Source: Cellulomonas sp. B6 (GTDB lineage: Bacteria; Actinomycetota; Actinomycetes; Actinomycetales; Cellulomonadaceae). Taken from it: a stretch of DNA of 37,966 nucleotides. Below the pieces are notes generated by a model, which was given only the letters and a program-made list of their open reading frames with translations, was not told the origin of the DNA and did not search any database. Below, in pieces: positions 25,742 through 35,229 of this stretch. The translations under genes and the position numbers were made by a program. The stretch lies in NCBI RefSeq assembly GCF_001462455.1, contig NZ_LNTD01000117.1, forward strand, positions 1 through 37,966, given 5' to 3'. Position 1 is the stretch's first letter; every line of letters starts with the position of its first letter.

Positions 25742-26160
25742 TCCGGGAGATCGACCTGCCGGTGGACCACTCGGCGCTGAGCGTGCTCGAGGACTGGTTC
25801 ACGGCGCTGTTCGCGGACGCCGGCTGGTCCAGCCCGGGCCGCGTGCGTACCCGCATCGAGCTCGCGACGCACGAGATCTGCGTCAACGTGGTGGACCACT
25901 CCGGCCTGACGCGCTGCGACCGGCTGCACGTGCGCGGCGCGGTCGACGACCACGGGGTGACGGTGCACGTGAGCGACGGGGGCGCCGTGCCCGACCGCAC
26001 GCGGATGGCGGTCGAGCCGGTGCCGGGCGTGCCCCAGGAGGGCGGGTACGGGCTGATGATCGTCCGCAAGCTCGTCGACGACTTCGAGCACACCCGGGAG
26101 GGCACCGTGAACACGTGGCGGCTGCACGTCCACCGACCACCCGCGGGGGGTGGACGGTGA
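25738..26160 (+). CDS. RsbW-like anti-sigma ATPase/kinase
   Basis: A 140-residue GHKL ATPase of the RsbW/SpoIIAB type. The N box is ELATHEICVNVVDHS (41-55), with Asn50 as Mg ligand. The G1 box is VSDGG (78-82), followed by GGYGLMIVRKLVDDF as lid and G2. Such proteins phosphorylate STAS partners and sequester a sigma factor or other target. No sigma gene lies in this operon, so the target is elsewhere or is not a sigma. Translationally coupled to the phosphatase (ATGA) and to the next STAS gene (GTGA at 26157). Confidence 0.92.
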   Translation: MIREIDLPVDHSALSVLEDWFTALFADAGWSSPGRVRTRIELATHEICVNVVDHSGLTRCDRLHVRGAVDDHGVTVHVSDGGAVPDRTRMAVEPVPGVPQEGGYGLMIVRKLVDDFEHTREGTVNTWRLHVHRPPAGGGR

Positions 26161-26501
26161 CCCCGACGTCGTTGAGCGTGACGCGACCCGCACCCGGCCT
26201 CGCGGTGGTCGAGGTCGCGGGCCGGTTCGACGCGCCCGCCGCGCTCGAGCTGCGGCGCGCGATCGACACGTTCGCGGTCGGGGGCGTCGACACGGCGGTG
26301 GTCGACCTCACGGAGGCGACGTTCGTCGACTCCGCCGGGCTCGCGGCGGTCGTGCACGCGCACCGCGTGTGCGAGTCGGTCGGGGGCACGGCGGTGGTGT
26401 GCGAGCCGCGCTCGGCCGACGCGCGGCGCGTCTTCGAGCTGACGATGCTGGACCGCGTGCTGCGCATGGTCACCGTGCGGGGGGCGGGGGACGCCGCATG
26501 A
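26157..26501 (+). CDS. STAS-domain antagonist (second copy)
   Basis: A 114-residue STAS protein with VVDLTEATFVDSAGLAAVV; the phospho-acceptor Ser59 follows Asp58. It differs clearly from the first STAS copy in sequence, so the two probably have different partners or roles (for example one a substrate of the kinase, one a sensor or antagonist). The GTG start is inside the preceding stop (GTGA). Its own stop overlaps the receiver start. A longer frame exists to 26115 but would overlap the preceding gene without support. Confidence 0.9.
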   Translation: MTPTSLSVTRPAPGLAVVEVAGRFDAPAALELRRAIDTFAVGGVDTAVVDLTEATFVDSAGLAAVVHAHRVCESVGGTAVVCEPRSADARRVFELTMLDRVLRMVTVRGAGDAA

Positions 26502-26851
26502 GGGCGCTGGTCGTCGACGACGACACCGTGTCCCGGCTGGTCCTCGCGCACATCCTGCGCAAGGCCGGCTGGGACGTCGCGCAGGCGGACGACGTGGCGG
26601 CGGCGGTCGCCGCGGCGGGCGGTGCGGACGTGGTGTTCTGCGACTACCGCCTGCCGTCCGGCACGGGGCTCGACGTGCTGGCCGGTGTGCGGGTCACGTG
26701 CACCGACGTGCCGTTCGTGCTGGTCACAGGCGTCGTGGAGCACGCGGACGTGGGCGACCGCCCGCCGGACGGGGTGGTGGCGCTGCTGAGCAAGCCCGTG
26801 AGCACGGCGACGGTCGCGCGGGTGCTCGCGGGGCTCGGGCCGGCCGCCTGA
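26498..26851 (+). CDS. Single-domain response regulator (receiver only)
   Basis: A 117-residue CheY-like receiver: VVDDDTVSRLVL (acid pocket Asp7-9), phospho-acceptor Asp49 in VVFCDYRLPSGTG, Thr77 in FVLVTGVVE and Lys99 in LLSKPVS. There is no output domain. It is the last gene of the partner-switch operon, coupled by ATGA. It is a natural end point for the phosphorelay of the divergent hybrid kinase with Hpt, and might regulate the phosphatase or STAS proteins by binding. That link is inferred from gene order only. Confidence 0.92.
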   Translation: MRALVVDDDTVSRLVLAHILRKAGWDVAQADDVAAAVAAAGGADVVFCDYRLPSGTGLDVLAGVRVTCTDVPFVLVTGVVEHADVGDRPPDGVVALLSKPVSTATVARVLAGLGPAA

Positions 26852-26869
26852 CGTCGCACCCGTGACACG

Positions 26870-26911
26870 CCGCAGGCCGTGCCACGCGCCCGGGCGCGGC
26901 ACGGCCTGCGG
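26870..26911. terminator. Bidirectional terminator hairpin
   Basis: CCGCAGGCCGTGCC (26870-26883) pairs perfectly with GGCACGGCCTGCGG (26898-26911). The loop itself holds the palindrome GCGCCCGGGCGC. It lies between the convergent receiver and Hsp20 genes. Confidence 0.85.
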
Positions 26912-26931
26912 GGTGCGGGGTCGCGTGGCGG

Positions 26932-27375
26932 TCAGCCGGCCGACGCGCCCGCCTCGATCGACGTCGGCGCGGCGCCGTGCTGCACCTCGATGCGGCGCGG
27001 CTTGGCCTCCTCGGCCACCGGCACGGTCAGGGTGAGCACGCCGTCGGCGTACGTCGCGGAGATGCGGTCGAGCGCGAGCCCGCGGCCGACGGTGAGCTGC
27101 CGCGCGTAGGTGCCCACGGGGCGCTCCTTGGCGAGCCACTGCACGTCGTGCTCGGTGCGCGGGGTCCGCTCGGCGCGGATGGTCAGCGTGCGGTCCTCGA
27201 CGTTGACGTCGATCGTGCCCGGGTCGGCGCCCGGCAGGTCGACGTGCAGCACGTAGTGGTCGCCGTCGCGGTAGAGGTCCATCGGCATCGTCGCCGCGGC
27301 GCGGTCGGACGCCAGGACCTGCGTGAGCAGACGGTCCATCTCCCGGAACGGGTCGACACGAGTAGCCACACCCAT
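26932..27375 (-). CDS. Hsp20/alpha-crystallin small heat-shock protein
   Basis: A 147-residue chaperone that holds unfolding proteins. It has a short N-terminal arm (MGVATRVDPFREMDRLL), then the alpha-crystallin domain with DLYRDGDHYVLHVDLPGAD, RTLTIRAERT and ISATYADGVLTLTVPV. The I-x-V-like tail RRIEVQ allows oligomer contacts. The start is set by a strong AGGAGGTG just upstream of the ATG at 27375 (27377-27384). A CIRCE operator about 90 bp upstream indicates repression by HrcA and induction by heat or protein damage. The hairpin at 26870-26911 terminates it. Confidence 0.95.
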   Translation of the reverse strand: MGVATRVDPFREMDRLLTQVLASDRAAATMPMDLYRDGDHYVLHVDLPGADPGTIDVNVEDRTLTIRAERTPRTEHDVQWLAKERPVGTYARQLTVGRGLALDRISATYADGVLTLTVPVAEEAKPRRIEVQHGAAPTSIEAGASAG

Positions 27376-27462
27376 CACCTCCTCGACGAGGGGCCCGGAC
27401 CTCCCGCGCCCCGGTGCTCCCGCGGGCGGGACGTCCGCCGCGGGTCGGCTACACGTCAAGGA

Positions 27463-27489
27463 TTAGCACTCTCGTGGCGAGAGTGCCAA
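27463..27489 (-). promoter_or_regulatory. CIRCE operator overlapping the Hsp20 promoter
   Basis: TTAGCACTC (27463-27471), nine bases, then GAGTGCCAA (27481-27489). The consensus is TTAGCACTC-N9-GAGTGCTAA, so there is one mismatch. On the minus strand TTGGCA (-35) and TAATCC (-10) are 18 nt apart and lie within or at the edge of the element, so HrcA binding would block the polymerase. Confidence 0.9.
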
Positions 27490-27547
27490 GTGGTGGCGGC
27501 GCCTCGTTCGCGCAGGGAGAACACGCCCCGCGCTCGAGGCGGCGAGG

Positions 27548-28003
27548 TCAGGCCGAGCGGTCGACCGGAGGGTGCGCGTCGCGCCCGAACGAGGCCACGA
27601 ACTCGACCAGTCGGTCGACGATCGGCACGTCGGCGTCGAGCCACGGCACGTCGTGCCACTGCCCCGCGGGCAGCCACCGCAGCTCGTCGTGCTCGACGAT
27701 CGGCTCGGGCTCGCCCTCCACCACCTCGGCGAACCACAGCCGCATCACGTAGCGGTCGGACAGCCGCCACGTGCCGCCGTCGGGGCCCAGCAGCTCGACG
27801 CCGAGCCCGACGCGCACGCCGAGCTCCTCGCGCAGCTCGCGGTGCAGCGCCTCCTCGGGCGTCTCCCCCGGCTCGACCTTGCCGCCGGGGAACTCCCAGC
27901 GCCCCGCGAGGCTCGCGGGCGTCGCGCGGCGCGCGGCGAGCAGCAGGCGGGGGTCGTCGAGGTCGTCGACCACGGCGGCGGCGACGACGAGCACGGGATC
28001 CAT
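27548..28003 (-). CDS. Nudix hydrolase, MutT-like
   Basis: A 151-residue Nudix protein. The Nudix box is complete, GGKVEPGETPEEALHRELRE followed by ELGV, with the Glu residues that bind Mg. It is preceded by the MutT-like AGRWEFPGG. The ELRWLPAGQW near the C-terminus is also typical of the MutT/8-oxo-dGTP group. Removal of oxidised nucleotides from the pool is the likely role, but substrate cannot be read from the motif. The start ATG at 28003 has a CACACT promoter-like element 6 nt upstream and no ribosome site. Confidence 0.9.
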   Translation of the reverse strand: MDPVLVVAAAVVDDLDDPRLLLAARRATPASLAGRWEFPGGKVEPGETPEEALHRELREELGVRVGLGVELLGPDGGTWRLSDRYVMRLWFAEVVEGEPEPIVEHDELRWLPAGQWHDVPWLDADVPIVDRLVEFVASFGRDAHPPVDRSA

Positions 28004-28009
28004 GCGCCG

Positions 28010-28015
28010 AGTGTG
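28010..28015 (-). promoter_or_regulatory. Probable leaderless -10 element for the Nudix gene
   Basis: CACACT on the minus strand ends 6 nt before the ATG at 28003, the same geometry as TACACT before the DUF3090 gene. Confidence 0.4.
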
Positions 28016-28090
28016 CCAGCCACGTGTCACGTCGCGGTCACGGCCGTGTGGCCGACCCGTTCCGACGCCACCGGCCGGCGGCACGTCGGG

Positions 28091-28327
28091 TCAGCGGATG
28101 CCGTGCGCCTCGGCCCACGCGACGGCCTCGGCACGCGTCGAGACGCCGATCTTGCGGTACACGGAACGCACCTGCGACTTGACCGTGTTGCGCGTGACGA
28201 ACAGCCGCGTCGCGATCTCCTCGAGCGTGACGTCCTCGGCCAGCTCCGCCAGCACGACCCGCTCCCGGCGCGTGAGCGCGTGGGCTCCCGTGGTGTGCGG
28301 GTTCACGGTGGTGTCCAGCATGCTCAT
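28091..28327 (-). CDS. Single-domain LuxR-type regulator
   Basis: A 78-residue protein that is almost only a LuxR/GerE helix-turn-helix: LTRRERVVLAELAEDVTLEE, IATRLFVTRNTVKSQVRSVY and RKIGVSTRAEAV. It has no receiver or sensor domain, so it cannot be controlled by phosphorylation on itself. The last strand of helices may mediate dimerisation. The strong site GGAGGAC (28329-28335) precedes the ATG at 28327. Upstream is a 327-bp gene-free region with a tandem CGACTTCT repeat that might be its operator. Targets are not known. Confidence 0.85.
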   Translation of the reverse strand: MSMLDTTVNPHTTGAHALTRRERVVLAELAEDVTLEEIATRLFVTRNTVKSQVRSVYRKIGVSTRAEAVAWAEAHGIR

Positions 28328-28416
28328 GATGTCCTCCGGAGTGCGGCGGACCCGGACTCTCCGGGACCGCGGTGGCTGCGTACCGGATGAGAGGGGCAGG
28401 TGGGACCGCTATGACG

Positions 28417-28434
28417 CGACTTCTGCCGACTTCT
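28417..28434. repeat. Tandem CGACTTCT, 10-bp period (possible operator)
   Basis: CGACTTCT occurs at 28417-28424 and 28427-28434, one helical turn apart, about 90-107 bp upstream of the luxR-type gene. Phase-matched direct repeats are typical of regulator sites; autoregulation is a guess. Confidence 0.4.
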
Positions 28435-28553
28435 CCGAATCACCGTGAGATCCCCCCCCGCGGTGCCGATCGCTGCACCAGACATGACCTGCTTCGACCG
28501 GTCCTGATACACCCGGGCGAACTTCCGTCCTCAGCAGGGTGCGGCAGGTCACT

Positions 28554-28608
28554 CGTTCGGGGCAAGCACCCGGACGAATGGACGAGCGTCCGGTTTCGCG
28601 ACCGAACG
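28554..28608 (-). terminator. Nested inverted repeats downstream of gcvH
   Basis: Outer arms CGTTCGG (28554-28560) and CCGAACG (28602-28608); inner arms CCGGACG (28570-28576) and CGTCCGG (28587-28593). They lie 47-101 nt beyond the gcvH stop and could end the gcvPTH transcript. Confidence 0.4.
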
Positions 28609-28654
28609 GGGGGACGACTGGGCACTACCACCCACGGATGAGGGTGACGGAGCC

Positions 28655-29026
28655 TCACGGGTTGAGCGCGCGGTACTCCTCGGCCGTCATCACGGGCCCG
28701 GTGGAGGTGACGTCGACCCGCAGCAGCCAGCCGGCGCCGAACGGGTCGGCGTTGACCACGGACGGGTCGTCGACCGCCGCCTGGTTGACCTCGGACACCG
28801 TACCGGACACCGGCGAGAACAGCTCCGACACCGACTTGGTGGACTCGATCTCGCCGATGACGGCGCCCTGCTCGACCGTCGAGCCGACGGCGGGCAGCTC
28901 GAGGAACACGATGTCGCCGAGCGCGTCGGCGGCGACCGACGTGATGCCGATCGTCGCGGGCGACGCGTCGTCGACCCACTCGTGCTCGGCGGTGTACTGC
29001 AGCGTGGTGGGCAGCTCGGCGGTCAT
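28655..29026 (-). CDS. gcvH: Glycine cleavage system H protein
   Basis: A 123-residue lipoyl carrier of the glycine cleavage complex. It shuttles the aminomethyl group between the P, T and L proteins on a lipoyl-lysine. The lipoyl site is [10 protein letters not shown] (Lys64); [10 protein letters not shown] at the N-terminus and [17 protein letters not shown] are family hallmarks. The ATG at 29026 is preceded by TGGAG. It lies 79 nt after gcvT in a gcvP-gcvT-gcvH order. gcvL (lipoamide dehydrogenase) is not in the window, as expected because it is usually shared with other complexes. Confidence 0.97.
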   Translation of the reverse strand: MTAELPTTLQYTAEHEWVDDASPATIGITSVAADALGDIVFLELPAVGSTVEQGAVIGEIESTKSVSELFSPVSGTVSEVNQAAVDDPSVVNADPFGAGWLLRVDVTSTGPVMTAEEYRALNP

Positions 29027-29105
29027 CGTGGCTCCAGGGGTGCGTCGGGGGCGGTGCGGGTGCGGGGGTGCTGCGTGCGGCGCTGTGCGGGCGGCGGCTG
29101 CGCCG

Positions 29106-30275
<1,170 letters not shown>

Positions 30276-30319
30276 GTCGTCTCCCGGGGTGGTGGGGGTG
30301 GCGGGCGTGGCGGGGCCGG

Positions 30320-33271
<2,952 letters not shown>

Positions 33272-33323
33272 GGGTGCTCCACGGGGTCGTCCGGACGGGT
33301 CCGGGACGGGTAGGGGCTCCCCG

Positions 33324-33583
33324 CTCTGTCATCCACCCGCGCAGGGGTGACCTGAGAGTTTTGCCGGTCCGCCATGAGCGCGTCCCACGGGACGGGCTCC
33401 GGGGCGCGCCGACTTGCACCGTCGGTGGGCGCCGGACCTGGCCGGCGCCGCTTTCCAGAGTTGCCTGGCCGCGGCGGTACGGGGGCCTGAGAGATTCCCG
33501 GGGAGGGTTGCTCCTTCGGCGTCCCGCGCTGCCGTCCGCACCGGTGTGCGGGCGGACGATCGGCGGGAGCTCTCCCGCCGCGG
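33324..33583 (-). promoter_or_regulatory. Tandem glycine riboswitch upstream of gcvP
   Basis: Two aptamers on the minus strand. Aptamer 1 (33583-33469) has P1 arms CCGCGGCGG and CCGCCGCGG, then GGGAGAGC, GCCGAAGGAGCAA and ATCTCTCAGGC. Aptamer 2 (33460-33324) has P1 arms CTCTG and CAGAG, with GGAAAGCGG, ACGGTGCAAGTC and AACTCTCAGGTCACC. The gap between the aptamers is 8 nt, as is usual. The expression platform is the last 52 nt before the gcvP GTG, with GGGGAGCCCC as a small hairpin. Glycine should activate expression of its own breakdown pathway. Confidence 0.95.
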
Positions 33584-33603
33584 TTCGAGCAGCGTGTTCA
33601 GTT

Positions 33604-33642
33604 GTGGGGTGGGTCACCGTCAGCCTACGGCACCCACCCCAC
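33604..33642 (-). terminator. 11-bp inverted repeat enclosing the gcv -10 element
   Basis: GTGGGGTGGGT (33604-33614) and ACCCACCCCAC (33632-33642) are perfect complements with a 17-nt loop. It lies 16 nt beyond the stop of the upstream minus-strand gene (33658) and probably terminates that operon. The loop contains TAGGCT, the likely -10 of the gcv promoter. Confidence 0.6.
33622..33627 (-). promoter_or_regulatory. Probable -10 of the gcvPTH promoter
   Basis: TAGGCT on the minus strand, giving a start near 33615, about 32 nt before the first glycine aptamer. No clear -35 is seen. Confidence 0.5.
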
Positions 33643-33657
33643 CGCGGGGCCGGCGTC

Positions 33658-34305
33658 TCAGCCGACGCCGACGACCGCCTCGGGCGTGACCCCCACCGTG
33701 ACGGCGAACTCGGCCGCCTGCTGGTCGGACCAGCGCACCTCGGCGGGGACCTGGACGTACAGGTACGACCCGTCGGGCTGAGCGACGGACACGCCCTGCG
33801 ACGGGGAGGTCCCGGTCGTGGCGAACACCAGGACGTCCCTGCCCTCCGCCGTGACGTGCACGGCGTCGTCCGGCGCGCCCGGCAGGTACTGCTCCTCGGT
33901 CAGCATGATCGCGATGCGGCCCTCGAAGCTGCCGGGCCGGGCGCCGTCGTCGTCGTGCGCGGCCAGGACCAGGTCGCCCGCGTGGGACGTGAGCACGCGC
34001 CAGCCCTCCGGCACGACCTCCAGCTCGAAACCCGTGACGTCCTCGCCGGTGAAGGCCACGAGCGGCACCGCGGCGGCCGGTGCGGTCGTGCCCCGCGGCA
34101 GCGCGAGCGACAGCCCGACACCGAGCACGGCCACCACGCCCACCCCGGCGAGCCGGCCCAGGGTGCGGCGTCGGCGTGCGGCGCGCCCGCGCCGCACGTC
34201 GTCGTCGAGCAGCTCGTCACCGGGGACGGCGGCGACCGCGGTCGCCGCACGCGTCAGCAGGTCGGTCAGGGCGGTTGCGTCGTGCGGGACGTCGTCGCGG
34301 GTCAT
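33658..34305 (-). CDS. Membrane protein paired with a SigE-family sigma factor
   Basis: A 215-residue bitopic protein. The cytoplasmic part (1-48) has a helical TALTDLLTRAATAVAAVPG and an Arg-rich RGRAARRRR before one membrane segment (about 49-70, LAGVGVVAVLGVGLSLALP). An extracytoplasmic domain of about 145 residues follows, with FELEVVPEGWRVLTSHAGD and GRIAIMLTEEQYLPG. I do not recognise the outer domain. It overlaps the sigma gene by ATGA, the same layout as the pair at 13517/14119, but the outer domains are unrelated. The position suggests a regulator of the sigma factor. No zinc anti-sigma motif is visible. Confidence 0.75.
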   Translation of the reverse strand: MTRDDVPHDATALTDLLTRAATAVAAVPGDELLDDDVRRGRAARRRRTLGRLAGVGVVAVLGVGLSLALPRGTTAPAAAVPLVAFTGEDVTGFELEVVPEGWRVLTSHAGDLVLAAHDDDGARPGSFEGRIAIMLTEEQYLPGAPDDAVHVTAEGRDVLVFATTGTSPSQGVSVAQPDGSYLYVQVPAEVRWSDQQAAEFAVTVGVTPEAVVGVG

Positions 34306-34913
34306 GCCACGCTCCTCGGTGCGGGGACGGCGGCGAGAGCCGTGCCGTCGGTCGGGTGGTCGGTCGTGCGGTCGGCCGGCCGGGCGGGCGGCGCGTCGGC
34401 GGGGAGGGATCGAACGACGGGCGGCCCGAGCGCCGGGCCGAGACGGTCCCGGAGCTTGTCCAGCGCGCGGGCGGTCTGGCTCTTGACGGTGCCCTGCGTG
34501 CACCGCAGGGTCCGCGCGGTGTCCTGCACGCTCAGGTCGTGGAAGTACCGCAGCACGACGGTCGCGCGCATCCGGTCGGGCAGCTCGCGCAGGGCGTCGT
34601 AGAGCAGCAGCGTGTCCGGGTCGACGGCACCGAGGGGCACGGCGCCGTCGGGAGGCTCGCTGCGCAGGTCCTCGCGGCGACGCGCCCGCGCCCGCATCTC
34701 GTCGGTGAAGGCGTTGACCAGGGCGCGGCGCACGTACGCGCTGCGGTCGTCGGCGAGCCTGACCTGTGGCCACGCCACGTAGAGCCTGGTCAGCGTGGCC
34801 TGCACGACGTCCTCGGCGGTGTGCCCGTCGCCCGCCGTCAGGAGCGTCGCCGTGCGGACCAGCCCTTGACGGTGCTGCTGCGTCCAGGCGCGGAACTCGT
34901 CGTCTCGTGTCAT
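34302..34913 (-). CDS. SigE-family RNA polymerase sigma factor
   Basis: A 203-residue group-4 sigma. Region 2: DEFRAWTQQHRQGLVRTATL, then LTAGDGHTAEDVVQATLTRL and YVAWPQVRLADDRSAYVRRA. Region 4: LRELPDRMRATVVLRYFHDL and the helix-turn-helix VQDTARTLRCTQGTVKSQTA. The C-terminal ~45 residues are a Pro/Asp/Thr-rich tail. It starts with the same MTRDD as its membrane partner, to which it is coupled by an ATGA overlap. An ECF-like promoter (CAACC-N17-CGTCTA) precedes it, which fits autoregulation. Confidence 0.92.
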   Translation of the reverse strand: MTRDDEFRAWTQQHRQGLVRTATLLTAGDGHTAEDVVQATLTRLYVAWPQVRLADDRSAYVRRALVNAFTDEMRARARRREDLRSEPPDGAVPLGAVDPDTLLLYDALRELPDRMRATVVLRYFHDLSVQDTARTLRCTQGTVKSQTARALDKLRDRLGPALGPPVVRSLPADAPPARPADRTTDHPTDGTALAAVPAPRSVA

Positions 34914-34939
34914 CGCCTGCCCTCTCGCCCCATGCCCCC

Positions 34940-34967
34940 TAGACGCTCGCGGCACCCGGAAAGGTTG
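34940..34967 (-). promoter_or_regulatory. ECF-type promoter of the sigma gene
   Basis: On the minus strand CAACC (34967-34963), then 17 nt, then CGTCTA (34945-34940). This matches the AAC/CGTC pattern recognised by ECF sigma factors in actinobacteria and lies 27 nt before the sigma start codon. Confidence 0.65.
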
Positions 34968-35038
34968 CACGGGCGCCGGTCCCGGTCTCGCCGGGTCGTT
35001 CGCCGCGTCGCTCTGCACACCGCCGTGCACTCGGAAGG

Positions 35039-35068
35039 TTGACGTTAAACCTCTCGACCCGACAGCAT
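35039..35068 (+). promoter_or_regulatory. Possible promoter for the esterase gene
   Basis: TTGACG (35039-35044), 18-nt spacer, CAGCAT (35063-35068). It would give a leader of about 155 nt. Confidence 0.4.
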
Positions 35069-35229
35069 TCGGGCACCCGCCCCTGCACCGTCGCAGGACG
35101 GCGGGAAGGCCGCGGACGCAGGCGTCCGTGGCTCCGTCAGGGGGTGGCGCAGGACGTACTCCCCCACGCTCGGAGACGAGCGCGGGGCCGCGACGTCCCC
35201 TGCCGGTCGGGACCGTGAAAGGGGTACCG

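Larger units (their letters stand above)
28328..28654. other. Gene-free region between luxR and gcvH
   Basis: 327 bp of slightly lower GC with no convincing ORF. It contains the upstream region of the luxR gene, with tandem CGACTTCT at 28417-28434, and nested inverted repeats at 28554-28608 that may terminate the gcv operon. A run of eight C (28447-28454) is the only homopolymer of note. Confidence 0.6.
34914..35229. other. Divergent control region between sigma factor and esterase genes
   Basis: 316 bp without a gene. It holds the ECF-like promoter of the sigma gene (34940-34967, minus), a second CAACC copy (35037-35041, minus) without a matching -10, and a housekeeping-type promoter candidate for the esterase gene (35039-35068, plus). 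The remainder up to 35229 is a GC-rich leader with no recognised RNA element. Confidence 0.6.

Noticed and set aside
28324-28512. A 62-codon minus-strand ORF upstream of luxR
   Set aside because: No ribosome site, Ser/Arg-rich and no homologous features; it covers the likely promoter region.
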